Shown here: positions 41,013 through 49,422 of the stretch, piece after piece
How positions within the stretch are numbered: the first letter of the stretch is position 1
How the letters are laid out: each line of letters opens with the position of its first letter
NCBI RefSeq assembly: GCF_004000865.1
Contig: NZ_BIMB01000025.1
Span: 32,586 to 96,585, forward strand
Direction of reading: 5' to 3'
Origin: Paenibacillus elgii NBRC 100335
GTDB lineage: Bacteria > Bacillota > Bacilli > Paenibacillales > NBRC-103111
Length of the DNA stretch: 64,000 nt
Position numbers and translations under genes: made by a program
Notes under the pieces: generated by a model
What the model saw: the letters and a program-made list of their open reading frames with translations, nothing else
Database searches by the model: none
What the model was told of the DNA's origin: nothing

Positions 41013-41138
41013 TTAATTCTGACTTGAAATAAAATGCACGACGCCAATAACAATTAACAAAGAAAAATAAATGACTACCAACCATAAAATGATTTTGATG
41101 ACTCTGGCTAAAAGCGACTCTTTCGTTGGAGAACTCAT
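41013..41138 (-). CDS. Possible small single-span membrane peptide
   Basis: A 41-residue ORF: MSSPTKESLLARVIKIILWL, then a hydrophobic stretch and the end HFISSQN. It has one membrane span with a basic N-terminal side. The ATG is 11 bases after GGAG, which is weak. No family was recognised. The neighbouring type I toxin locus makes another small membrane peptide plausible, but the ORF could be a chance frame. Confidence 0.4.
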   Translation of the reverse strand: MSSPTKESLLARVIKIILWLVVIYFSLLIVIGVVHFISSQN

Positions 41139-41301
41139 TTTGCGATCAACTCCAATCCCGGATAGTCCCTCAAATGATTTAACAATGCTCGATACGATGG
41201 GCTACAGACAATTTACCATACAATGACAAACCTATCCATAATTACTGAAGAACATAAAAAATTTGACATAGTCCTTTAGATGTAGTATCCTCGCATCATG
41301 T

Positions 41302-41463
41302 TTAGTTATTAGGACCTACCATTTTTATCCTGAATCTAGTTCCAATATACCGCGGCAGCAGCATACCAATTTCGTACCATACGTCGCTTTCGGCCTTCAA
41401 GTTATTTCCGTCGTATACGAACAGTCTTAGGATAATAATTCCAGTCTGTTTACTTCTATTTTC
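41302..41463 (-). pseudogene. Remnant of an unidentified gene
   Basis: An open frame without a start codon, about 50 residues long, ends TAA at 41302. Its composition looks protein-like: LRLFVYDGNNLKAES, DVWYEIGMLLPRY and FRIKMVGPNN, with aromatic and charged residues in patterns unlike chance AT-rich sequence. An in-frame stop precedes it. It may be the 3' end of a lost gene. No family could be named. Confidence 0.4.
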
Positions 41464-41522
41464 CTATAGAAAAAAATGATATAGTAAAGATTACGCAAGC
41501 ATCAAATGAGGAGGAGCCGCCT

Positions 41523-42065
41523 GTGGAAGCCAACAAACCACAAAAACGAAAGTTTTTGTTCAATGTAGACATCATGATTGAGGAAGATACCAACGGGCGA
41601 GCCTTGGAGAAGCTGCTGCATCTGCTCAATTCGGGATTTGTAACCGATTATCAAATCAAGCAAGGGATGGAATTAGGCAAAACAATCGAGGCCTCGCTAA
41701 AAGAAGCCATTCTCAAAAAAATCGACACGTCAGCCGAGCTGACGAAAAGCCGGACGAACGCCACTTCTGCAGAAACCGCCCCGAAAACTCCAACCGCTGC
41801 GAACGCCAAGGAAGCCAAGGCTGCGGAGGAAAAACGGTCGGAAGCCGATCCGTTCAAGCAAATCTGGGAAGAAATGAGAGCCTTTCAACAAAGCAATGCG
41901 CTAGTACGTTTGTCCGTCGTGAAAGAGAAAGGGGTCAAGCTCAGCATGCCGTGCCGTATTCTGAATACGGACCCGCCCAGCGGAAACCTCACGGTCTATC
42001 ATGTCGACGAGAAGAAAGTTTACCTGCTTAAAATTAACGAAATTGACGATTTTCAGGCCCGCTGA
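41523..42065 (+). CDS. Conserved hypothetical protein with charged linker
   Basis: 180 residues from a GTG after GAGGAGG. The N-terminal part (about 10-70; KRKFLFNVDIMIEEDTNGRA, LEKLLHLLNSGFVTDYQIKQ) and the C-terminal part (about 108-180; VRLSVVKEKGVKLSMPCRIL, LTVYHVDEKKVYLLKINEID) look folded. Between them lies an Ala/Glu/Lys/Thr-rich linker (about 72-105). There is no membrane span or catalytic motif. I do not recognise the family. It has a TATAGT-type promoter upstream and a terminator overlapping its stop, so it is a single-gene unit. Confidence 0.7.
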   Translation: MEANKPQKRKFLFNVDIMIEEDTNGRALEKLLHLLNSGFVTDYQIKQGMELGKTIEASLKEAILKKIDTSAELTKSRTNATSAETAPKTPTAANAKEAKAAEEKRSEADPFKQIWEEMRAFQQSNALVRLSVVKEKGVKLSMPCRILNTDPPSGNLTVYHVDEKKVYLLKINEIDDFQAR

Positions 42066-42080
42066 ACCGGGCCTTTTTTA
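42053..42080 (+). terminator. Rho-independent terminator overlapping the stop codon
   Basis: AGGCCCG pairs with CGGGCCT around CTGAAC and is followed by seven T. The TGA stop of the upstream gene lies in the loop. Confidence 0.8.
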
Positions 42081-44024
42081 ATTTAACGGGGGACTCTCCT
42101 CGCCGGCCGCAGCCTGCGCAGAATAAAGCTTCATCAGACACTCCGCATCGGGAACGGCAAGGGGCGGGCTCAAATAAAAGCCTTGAATGAGATGGCATTG
42201 GTTGTCATGCAAAAAACGGAGCTGCTCTTCGGTTTCGACGCCTTCTGCGATCACTTCCATGTTCAAATGCCGGGTCATAGCGATGATCGAAGCGACGATC
42301 GCCGCATCGTTCGGATCGGTCATAATGTCGCGTACGAAGGAGCGGTCTATTTTTAATTTGTCGATCGGGAATTTTTTCAAGTAGGATAACGAGCTGTAGC
42401 CGGTGCCGAAATCGTCGATGCTGATTTTGACCCCGAGCTTCTTGAGCTCATGCAGCAAATCGCTGGCATAATCGACATCCATCGTGCAGCTCTCCGTAAT
42501 TTCAAGCTCCAGCAGGCCGGGAGCGAGCCCCGTTTCCCGAAGCGTCCTGCCGATTCTGGCGCACAGCTGATGCTGCATGAACTGCCGGATCGACAAATTG
42601 ACCGACACCGGCACGACCTCTAGCCCGGCGTCCTGCCACTGCTTGTTCTGCCGGCATGCTTCCTTCAACGCCCACTCGCCGATGGGCACGATCAGACCGC
42701 TGTCTTCCGCGAACGGAATGAACTCTCCCGGCGCAACCAGCCCGCGCTCCGGATGCTGCCACCGGACGAGCGCCTCGAACCCGACAATGCGACCGGTCGC
42801 AATATTGATCTGCGGCTGGTAGTGCAGCAGCAATTCGTTGTTGGCCAAAGCCCGGCGAAGCTCGCTTTCCAAAGTTAAGCGTTTCAATGATACGGATTTC
42901 ATCTCGCTGTTGAACAGTTGATAGTTGTTTTTGCCCTTTTCCTTGGCTCGGGTCAATGCCATATCCGCGCATTTCATAAGCGAGTCCGCAGACTCGTCCT
43001 CCTGCGACAGCAGCGATATGCCGATGCTCGCCGTCAGGTGAACTAAATTTTGCCCCAGTACGAAGGGCTCCTCCAGCAAGTCGAAAATCGCCTTTGCGAT
43101 CGTTCCCACCGGCTCCGCCTCTTGATCAGGCACTTGGAAGAAAAACGCAAACTCGTCTCCTTCCGTACGTGCGAGATAATCGTCCGGGCCGACGCAGCGG
43201 GAAAACCGTTCCGCTACCTGCAGCAGCAGCATATCTCCGTAATCGTGCCCGAAGCAATCGTTGACGATCTTGAACCGGTCGATATCGACGAAGAGGACGG
43301 CCAGCGTTCGTTCGTGCCAGGACACGGCCGCCATCGCGGCGTTCAAATGCTGCACGAACAGTCTGCGGTTCGGGAGCCCCGTCATATCGTCATAGTAGGC
43401 GAGATGCCGGATTTGCTCTTCCGTTCGCGTAGCGGACGTAATGTCCTGGCAGACGATCAGAACCCCTGTCGTGATCCCCTGCTCCTTCACCGGGACGACC
43501 GTCGTATCGAGATCGACGCGGTATCCGTCCTTATGCAGAAGCGACGTTTTGAACGAAAGCGGCGAGCCATGCAGTGCTTCGGCAAAAAAGCTGCTTGTCC
43601 TGCCGGACAACTCTTCTGGAAACAGGGTACGCAGGTGCTTCCCTCTCAGCTCTTCCTCCCGATATCCGAACATGTGTTCCGCTGTCGGATTCCATTGCAG
43701 AAAACATCCCCCCGGATCGATCAGCCCTACGGCGCCCGGATGGTGATGGAATAACGCGTTCAATCGGCTGTCCGCCCTGCGAAGCCGTTCCTCCGCCGTA
43801 CGGCTTCGGGCGTCCGATTCGGACAGAGCCCGGGACAGCCGAACAATACGTTCCCACGAAAAAGCCACCAACAGGAAGACGGCGATGCCGAATCCCCATA
43901 GGAAAGCCCCTCCGACCCACCAGCAGACGAGAAATCCGACCGCCGTCCCTCCGCATGCGAACAGCATCGTTCTTTTTTCATCGCGCGGTAGTGCTCCATT
44001 TGCTGATTCGTCGGTCCTAGACAT
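42078..44024 (-). CDS. Membrane-bound PAS-GGDEF-EAL protein (c-di-GMP signalling)
   Basis: 648 residues from the ATG at 44024 (AAGGAG upstream). Two membrane segments (about 20-55) precede a PAS domain (85-200), a GGDEF domain (208-365) and an EAL domain (385-630). The diguanylate cyclase signature reads EGDEF (288-292) rather than GGDEF, so cyclase activity is doubtful. The EAL domain is intact: FEALVRWQHP, VNLSIRQF, LEITESCTMD, IDDFGTGYSSLSYL, KIDRSFV and AEGVETEEQ. The likely activity is c-di-GMP phosphodiesterase, with PAS and the degenerate GGDEF domain as sensor modules. Confidence 0.92.
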   Translation of the reverse strand: MSRTDESANGALPRDEKRTMLFACGGTAVGFLVCWWVGGAFLWGFGIAVFLLVAFSWERIVRLSRALSESDARSRTAEERLRRADSRLNALFHHHPGAVGLIDPGGCFLQWNPTAEHMFGYREEELRGKHLRTLFPEELSGRTSSFFAEALHGSPLSFKTSLLHKDGYRVDLDTTVVPVKEQGITTGVLIVCQDITSATRTEEQIRHLAYYDDMTGLPNRRLFVQHLNAAMAAVSWHERTLAVLFVDIDRFKIVNDCFGHDYGDMLLLQVAERFSRCVGPDDYLARTEGDEFAFFFQVPDQEAEPVGTIAKAIFDLLEEPFVLGQNLVHLTASIGISLLSQEDESADSLMKCADMALTRAKEKGKNNYQLFNSEMKSVSLKRLTLESELRRALANNELLLHYQPQINIATGRIVGFEALVRWQHPERGLVAPGEFIPFAEDSGLIVPIGEWALKEACRQNKQWQDAGLEVVPVSVNLSIRQFMQHQLCARIGRTLRETGLAPGLLELEITESCTMDVDYASDLLHELKKLGVKISIDDFGTGYSSLSYLKKFPIDKLKIDRSFVRDIMTDPNDAAIVASIIAMTRHLNMEVIAEGVETEEQLRFLHDNQCHLIQGFYLSPPLAVPDAECLMKLYSAQAAAGEESPPLN

Positions 44025-44159
44025 GCGGGTCTCCTTTCCCGGAAAGGTACGTTTGTCAGAGTATTCCATTTCCCTATCTTGTTCGTAGAAATTCTACGCA
44101 CAACTGTCTTTTTCCTGCTAAATCGACAAAAAAAGCGAGTTATTCCAGAAAGGTAGGCA

Positions 44160-44190
44160 TAAAAAAATTCGGCATGAAGACCTGCCGAAT
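44160..44190 (-). terminator. Terminator of the DUF423 gene
   Basis: On the minus strand ATTCGGCA pairs with TGCCGAAT around GGTCTTCA and is followed by TTTTTTT. Confidence 0.88.
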
Positions 44191-44211
44191 CTGGAGAAAG
44201 AGGCTTAGGAC

Positions 44212-44583
44212 TTATTTTGCCCGAAGGGCCAGGACCAAGGATAGCCAACCGAACAAAAAGGCCACCCCGCCGATAGGCGTAATCGCGCCCAACTGCTTTA
44301 TCCCCGTTATACTTAGAACATACAGGCTGCCCGAAAAAACGACGATCCCGACAAACATCGACCAGCCGGCCCGGCGTAAATGTCCGTTGGCCGGAAGCAG
44401 GGAGGCAGCAAGTCCAATGGCGATCAGCCCGAGCGAATGCATCATCTGGTACTGGACGCCGGTCTGGAAATTCGCCAGCATATCCGCTGTGAGCTTTGCT
44501 TTCAGCGCATGTGCGCCGAATGCTCCGAACGCCACCGACAGAAATGCGCAAATGCCGCCAAGAGCCACAAACGTTCTGTTCAT
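44212..44583 (-). CDS. DUF423 family membrane protein (YwdK-like)
   Basis: 123 residues from the ATG at 44583 (GGGAGG upstream). It has four membrane segments. Family marks are VAFGAFGAHALK near the N-terminus, FQTGVQYQMMHSLGLIAIGL and GWSMFVGIVVFSGSLYVL. Proteins of this family are widespread with no established function. It is a single gene between two terminators. Confidence 0.9.
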   Translation of the reverse strand: MNRTFVALGGICAFLSVAFGAFGAHALKAKLTADMLANFQTGVQYQMMHSLGLIAIGLAASLLPANGHLRRAGWSMFVGIVVFSGSLYVLSITGIKQLGAITPIGGVAFLFGWLSLVLALRAK

Positions 44584-44639
44584 CAACTTCACCTCCCTTT
44601 CCATGATATAGTATTTTTTCCCCACTGCCAAATGAACAA

Positions 44640-44684
44640 AATAAGTCCTGCCTTCTCGCCGAATTCGGCTTTGTCAGCAGGACT
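44640..44684 (-). terminator. Terminator
   Basis: AAGTCCTGC pairs with GCAGGACTT around an inner GCCGAATTCGGC palindrome, followed on the minus strand by ATTTTGTTC. It ends the gene at 44718. Confidence 0.75.
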
Positions 44685-44717
44685 TCTCACGTTATGCGGA
44701 TAATGGATGCGTTGGCA

Positions 44718-45017
44718 TTACAGTTGGCCGATATCGTGCTGGCCGACGATCAATGTAACAGGCTCCAGAAAGACGCGGGTGATCGCAGGCTTCTTGAGCA
44801 AGTCAAACTCGATGTCGATGACCTTGAACCGCTCCTGCTTGCCTTCGCGCTTGTCGTACACCACTTCGAACTCTTTTAAGCCGAGCTGGTAGGAAACGAC
44901 GGAGCAGCCGATCGATAAGGCCGGTGCCTCATGTTCTCCGTGGTCGAAAAGTACTTCAGCCATAATTTCTTCGTTCATGTCCACAATTTTGACTGTTTGG
45001 CAAATCGCATATTTCAT
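44718..45017 (-). CDS. Small conserved hypothetical protein
   Basis: 99 residues from the ATG at 45017, six bases after GAGG; an ATG two codons earlier touches the ribosome site. It is mainly beta-strand, with a central VSYQLGLKEFEVVYDKREGK and a C-terminal RVFLEPVTLIVGQHD. There is no signal, membrane span or metal motif. I do not recognise the family and can assign no role. Confidence 0.65.
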   Translation of the reverse strand: MKYAICQTVKIVDMNEEIMAEVLFDHGEHEAPALSIGCSVVSYQLGLKEFEVVYDKREGKQERFKVIDIEFDLLKKPAITRVFLEPVTLIVGQHDIGQL

Positions 45018-45184
45018 TGCCATCCTCCTCCGGCAGGGGCGAAGCTGATCGTTGCCCTGTAGTGACGTGCCCCCGTTTCATATGACGAATTCGACGTTCT
45101 GCGTCCAAACTCCTGCTTTTTTCCAACCGGATGCGGGACAAAAGTTCGTTATTTTTTTGAACGAATCCCGCCACCGGCAGCGGA

Positions 45185-47008
45185 TTACACCGTATGCGGT
45201 CCCGATTCGCGGGTGCTTCCCCGCATTTTCCGCTCTTGCCGGGCCCATTGGAACACGATAAAGAGCAGCACGAGCAGCTGCGGAACGAATGTTTCCCAAG
45301 TCGGGTAGACGCCGAGCCAATTCCAGGAGGGAAGATAGCCAGGCACGTGCGCAGGAATCTGTCCCGCGATTTGCAGGGCGTGAATGCTCTGGCCCAAAAA
45401 TTTGAAGACCAGATAATAGATCAGTACCGTGGCTCCCAGAAAAAACGGGCGGATCGGCAGCAGAACGCTTCCCCGGACGATGACGAAGCCGAGCAGGAAC
45501 AGCAGCACGGCGGCCGAACCGATGCCCAGCGCAAGCTGCGCCGGATCGATGGAAGGGGCCATGCCGATATTGAAGATGGCCGTCTCCGCGCCCTCCCGCA
45601 AAATCGAAAGCGCCGCAACCAGGAAGAGTGACCACAGGTTGCCGCTGGCCAACGCCACGCCGACCTGATTATTAATATACCGATTCCACGTATCGACATG
45701 GGATTTGCGGTGAAGCCATGCGCCCACGGTCAGCATCAGAAACACGGATACAAGGCCCATGACGCCCTCCAACAGCTCACGAGTGCTCCCGGAGGCCACA
45801 TTGGCAATCGTCAAAGTGAGCACGACGGCCAAGCCGCCGCTGGCAAGCAGCCCTGCCGCTCCGCCGCTCCATACCCATCCTTGCTTGGAGGCGTTGCCGG
45901 TCCGGCGCAAAAAGGCGAGCAGCGCAGCCAGCACGAGCAGCGCTTCAAGTCCTTCGCGCAGCAGAATAATCGCGGCATCCCAAGCCGAATAGCTCGTTTG
46001 CGCCGTGAACGGCTGAAGCTCCGTCTGCATCTCCGAGACGATGCGGCCCGCTTCCTCCGGCTGCGGCGGATTGGATAGCAGCCGGCTGGCTGCCTCCGTC
46101 ATTTCCCGCTCGATCCGGTCATACGTGTCCGGGCCTCTTGTGCGAACCTCTCCTTCCACGGAAGGCCAAATCTGTATAAAGGCCTGAAGCTGATCGGCCG
46201 CTTCCGCGTTGCGGCCCGCGCCGATGGCATCTGCGGCTTTTTGCAAAATCGCCAGTGCGTCGGATACCGATTGCTTGCCGGAAGCGGCGGCGTCCTCGTG
46301 AAGCTTGCCGCTGGCGTAATCCTCAATCAGCTGGATCAATTCGCGAACGCCCTTGTCGGCCGCTTCCGCCTTCGGGGGCTCCGCTTGCAGCGCGATCCGG
46401 ATCATGCTTAGCTTCGTTTCGATCTGTCCGTACACGCCGGATGAATCCGACCGGATAGCCGTTTCGTTTTTGGACCACTGGCTGTCGAACTGCTTATAGC
46501 GGCTCCGGGCTTTGTCCCAGTCGCTATGTTGGATGTCCGTCTGCGTCTGCCGCAGGATGGGAAGCAGCGTGCCAGCCGCCTGTTTCCCGTCCGCTTTCGA
46601 GTCCTTTTTCGCTCCAGCCCCCGCAAAACGGCCGACCGCCTTCGTCAGCTTGGACACGGCCTCGTACGCCTCGTCGGGCTTGGAAGCGGCATCGTTCACC
46701 GCCTTCTTCGCTTCGGCTAAGGCTGACGCGACGCTATCGGCCGCTTCGCCGGAGGACGCGTTCTGCTTGCGCCATTCCGCCTCGAATTTCTCCAGCTCCG
46801 AGGCTGTTTCCTGCCACTTATGCTCGCCCGCGTGAACCAGCGCTCCGCCGACGAGCGGCATCAGCGAATCGGGTGCCGCCGCGTTGGCGAGCGTTCGGCC
46901 GCTCCAGCCGAACAGAAGCATGGCGGCAGCCAGCAGAAGAACGAAGAAGCGTTGTCTGCCATGGGAGCGTATTCCGCATGCATTTTCCATATTCATCCAT
47001 CGAGTCAC
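45185..47008 (-). CDS. efeU: FTR1-family iron permease with long extracellular N-terminal domain
   Basis: 607 residues from a GTG at 47008 overlapping the efeB stop (GGGGAGGG upstream; an ATG four codons later is possible). A signal peptide leads into a helical, charged domain of about 300 residues. The FTR1 permease follows, with seven membrane spans and both iron-binding REXXE motifs: REGLEALLVLAALLAFL and ILREGAETAIFN. It takes up iron together with EfeO and EfeB encoded upstream. The fused extracellular domain is common in Firmicutes and may receive iron from EfeO. Confidence 0.92.
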   Translation of the reverse strand: MTRWMNMENACGIRSHGRQRFFVLLLAAAMLLFGWSGRTLANAAAPDSLMPLVGGALVHAGEHKWQETASELEKFEAEWRKQNASSGEAADSVASALAEAKKAVNDAASKPDEAYEAVSKLTKAVGRFAGAGAKKDSKADGKQAAGTLLPILRQTQTDIQHSDWDKARSRYKQFDSQWSKNETAIRSDSSGVYGQIETKLSMIRIALQAEPPKAEAADKGVRELIQLIEDYASGKLHEDAAASGKQSVSDALAILQKAADAIGAGRNAEAADQLQAFIQIWPSVEGEVRTRGPDTYDRIEREMTEAASRLLSNPPQPEEAGRIVSEMQTELQPFTAQTSYSAWDAAIILLREGLEALLVLAALLAFLRRTGNASKQGWVWSGGAAGLLASGGLAVVLTLTIANVASGSTRELLEGVMGLVSVFLMLTVGAWLHRKSHVDTWNRYINNQVGVALASGNLWSLFLVAALSILREGAETAIFNIGMAPSIDPAQLALGIGSAAVLLFLLGFVIVRGSVLLPIRPFFLGATVLIYYLVFKFLGQSIHALQIAGQIPAHVPGYLPSWNWLGVYPTWETFVPQLLVLLFIVFQWARQERKMRGSTRESGPHTV

Positions 47009-48336
47009 TCGAACAGTCCCTCCCCGATGTAGCCGCCTTGCCGCGCACCCGGAAAACAGGCAAACTGCGCGCTGCCGACATGCACGATGTATTCGTTCAG
47101 CTTGTCGCGCTTCGCAAGACGCTGCTGGATCGGGACAAACTGGGTTCTCGGGTCCCGTTGGTAACAGATGAACAACAGCCCGGCGTCGAGCTGCCCCGTT
47201 TGACGGTCGATGCCGCTGGAGTAAGAATAAGAGCGGCGTAAGATTTTTTCCGCCGGTTGCTCGCCATGCGCCAGACGAGAATGCGCGGTGAGCGGGATGA
47301 GCGGCTGGCCGGCTTCGTTCTTGGCATCCAGCGCCAGCGGGTCGAACTCGTTCTTCGCCCCCAAGGGCGCTCCACTGCTCCGGTATCTCCCGAACGTCGC
47401 CTCCTGATCGCTGAGCGTGGAACGATCCCACACCTCGATACGCATCCGGATTCGCCGGACGACCATGTAGCTGCCGCCGCTCATCCATGCCGGCTGCTCC
47501 GAAGGCTGCACCCAGACGATATCGTTCATGGCTTGCTTGTCATGGATATCCGGATTGCCCGTGCCGTCCTTGAAGCCCAGCAAGTTGCGCGGCGTCTCGC
47601 CAGCCGGACCGGAACCGCCCGTCCGTTGAAAGCCTTCCTGGGTCCAGCGCAGCACGGCGACGCCTCTAGCAAGACGCGTCAGGTTGCGCAGCGCATGGAA
47701 GGCGACCTGCAAATCGTCCGCACACACCTGTATGCCGATATCCCCGCCGCACCATTCGGGCCGCAGGCTGTCTCCGCCAAAGCGGGGCAGATCCGCAAGC
47801 GCCTCCGGCCGCTTCGCTCCCAACCCGAATCGCGCATCGAACATGGAGGGGCCGACGCCGAACGTAATCGTCGTCCGGCACGGATGCAGACCTGCCGCTT
47901 CGCCCGTATCTGCGGGCGGCATACTCTGCTGGTCCTCCTCGCCGCCAACCGGCTGCCCCGCCGTCATTTTCGCCGCGGCTTCCGTCCAACGGCGGAAAAG
48001 ATCCTTGACTTCGGAAAGCTTCACGGTCGTCAGATCGAAGGCCGCAAAGCAAATAAAATCCTGCGCAGGCGTCACAATGCCCGCCTGGTGCGCATCGTAG
48101 AACGGGATAACCTGTTTAGGGTCTGCGTTTGATGCCGTGGAGGCAGCGGGCGCCGCCAGCTTGGTCGTTCCCGCCCACACACCGCCCACGCCGACCGATC
48201 CGAGCAGCAGTCCGACTCCTCCGGCTCCGGCCAGCTTGAGCAGGTCGCGGCGGCTGATGGACGAACGGTCCTGCACGTCGCGCGGCTTTTCGCCTTCCTG
48301 GCTTTTTTCCGTCACTTGTTTATTCGCCTCATCCAT
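47005..48336 (-). CDS. efeB: DyP-type heme peroxidase / deferrochelatase
   Basis: 443 residues. A twin-arginine signal, SISRRDLLKLAGAGG, shows folded export across the membrane by Tat. The DyP signature GFKDGTGNPD with catalytic Asp is intact, and LTAHSRLAHGEQP probably carries the proximal heme His. EfeB oxidises ferrous iron or releases iron from heme to supply the FTR1 permease. It starts 3 bp after the efeO stop and overlaps the efeU start, so the three genes are coupled. Confidence 0.94.
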   Translation of the reverse strand: MDEANKQVTEKSQEGEKPRDVQDRSSISRRDLLKLAGAGGVGLLLGSVGVGGVWAGTTKLAAPAASTASNADPKQVIPFYDAHQAGIVTPAQDFICFAAFDLTTVKLSEVKDLFRRWTEAAAKMTAGQPVGGEEDQQSMPPADTGEAAGLHPCRTTITFGVGPSMFDARFGLGAKRPEALADLPRFGGDSLRPEWCGGDIGIQVCADDLQVAFHALRNLTRLARGVAVLRWTQEGFQRTGGSGPAGETPRNLLGFKDGTGNPDIHDKQAMNDIVWVQPSEQPAWMSGGSYMVVRRIRMRIEVWDRSTLSDQEATFGRYRSSGAPLGAKNEFDPLALDAKNEAGQPLIPLTAHSRLAHGEQPAEKILRRSYSYSSGIDRQTGQLDAGLLFICYQRDPRTQFVPIQQRLAKRDKLNEYIVHVGSAQFACFPGARQGGYIGEGLFE

Positions 48337-48339
48337 AAA

Positions 48340-49212
48340 TTACGCCCCCAGCAGCTTGCCCATGCCCGACAGCGGCTCTGCCAGTGCGTCGATGGCTTGG
48401 CTCAGCTTCTTGGTCTGCTCTTGCGTCAGCTCCGTGTACGTCACGTATCCGCTGCCTTTCTTGAACGGCGCAAGCGATTGGTTCAATTCCGCGAAGCGCG
48501 TTTCGATCGTTTTCGCCAGGCTCGCGTCCTTTTTCTCCAGCTCCGGCTTCAAGAGCTCGAAGATTTTGTTCGCTCCCTCGACGTTTGCGGCGAAATCGTA
48601 CAGGTCCGTATGGGAATAACGCTCCTCTTCCCCCGTCACCTTCGTAGCCGACACTTCGTTCAGCAGCTCCACGGCGCCGGTGACCAGCATATTGGCCTCG
48701 ATTTCCACGGTCTCGACTTTCGCCCGCAGCAGCTTGCTGTCACTCAGCAAACGGTCGGCCGTTTCTTCCTGGCCCTTGGTCGATTGCTCGGCCCAGAGCG
48801 CCTTCTCGAGCCGGTGGAAGCCCCGCCATTCCTTCTCGTCCACGTCGCCTTCCCTCGCATCGATGTTCGGATCAAGGTCGCCGAGCGCTTCGGCAATCGG
48901 CTCGATCCGCTCATAGAACATCCGCGTCGGAGCGTACAGCTCCTGGCTTTTTTTCAAATCGCCGGACTTGACGGCTGCCGTGAATTCGCCAGTTGCTTTG
49001 ACGAACGCATCGCACTGCTCAATGACAAACTTTCGGTACTGCTCCGTTGCATTTTTAAAATCTACCGCCGCAGCTGCCGGCTTCGCACCCGCATCGCTTG
49101 CAGACGGAGCAGAGGCCGGCTGGGCTTCTTTTTTGGAATTCCCACCGCATCCGGCAAGCAGCAGTGCAGAACAAAGCACGATGGAGGAAACGGCCGTGAA
49201 CGTCTTCGACAT
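48340..49212 (-). CDS. efeO: EfeO/EfeM-type imelysin lipoprotein
   Basis: 290 residues. The lipoprotein signal ends LLLAGCGG (Cys22), and an Ala/Ser/Pro linker precedes the helical M75/imelysin domain. The family HXXE motif is present as GFHRLEKALW. It captures ferrous or ferric iron outside the cell for EfeU and EfeB. There is no N-terminal cupredoxin domain, so it is the shorter EfeM-like type. It is the first gene of the operon, with a Fur-box-like site 52 bp upstream. Confidence 0.92.
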   Translation of the reverse strand: MSKTFTAVSSIVLCSALLLAGCGGNSKKEAQPASAPSASDAGAKPAAAAVDFKNATEQYRKFVIEQCDAFVKATGEFTAAVKSGDLKKSQELYAPTRMFYERIEPIAEALGDLDPNIDAREGDVDEKEWRGFHRLEKALWAEQSTKGQEETADRLLSDSKLLRAKVETVEIEANMLVTGAVELLNEVSATKVTGEEERYSHTDLYDFAANVEGANKIFELLKPELEKKDASLAKTIETRFAELNQSLAPFKKGSGYVTYTELTQEQTKKLSQAIDALAEPLSGMGKLLGA

Positions 49213-49263
49213 AAATTCAATCTCCCTTTTACCTAATCATTATGGAACTATTCCCATTCCCAT

Positions 49264-49282
49264 GATAATGATAATTATTCTC
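49264..49282. promoter_or_regulatory. Fur box upstream of the efe operon
   Basis: GATAATGATAATTATTCTC matches the 19-bp Fur consensus (GATAATGATAATCATTATC) at 17 positions. It lies in the efeO promoter region and indicates iron repression. Confidence 0.85.
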
Positions 49283-49358
49283 ACGGATAAATTATCATAG
49301 AAGTCGATGTTTTTCAATGAAAAATTTTAGTAGTAAACATTTTGTCAACATTTGCAAA

Positions 49359-49404
49359 AAAGAGCCCCAATCTTCTAAAATTCTGAAGATTGAGACTCCG
49401 TTTC
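49359..49404 (-). terminator. Terminator of the ABC exporter operon
   Basis: On the minus strand GAGTCTCAATCTTC pairs with GAAGATTGGGGCTC around AGAATTTTA and is followed by TTTTTTGC. Confidence 0.85.
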
Positions 49405-49422
49405 AACTTGCGATCTGTTCGC

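Larger units (their letters stand above)
40864..41522. other. AT-rich intergenic stretch with small genes and a remnant
   Basis: This 659-bp gap is much more AT-rich than its surroundings. It contains the toxin promoter (about 40920-40945), a small membrane-peptide ORF (41013-41138), a plus-strand promoter-like TTGACA-17-TATCCT (41263-41291), a gene remnant on the minus strand (41302-41463) and the promoter of the gene at 41523. No insertion sequence was seen. Confidence 0.55.
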
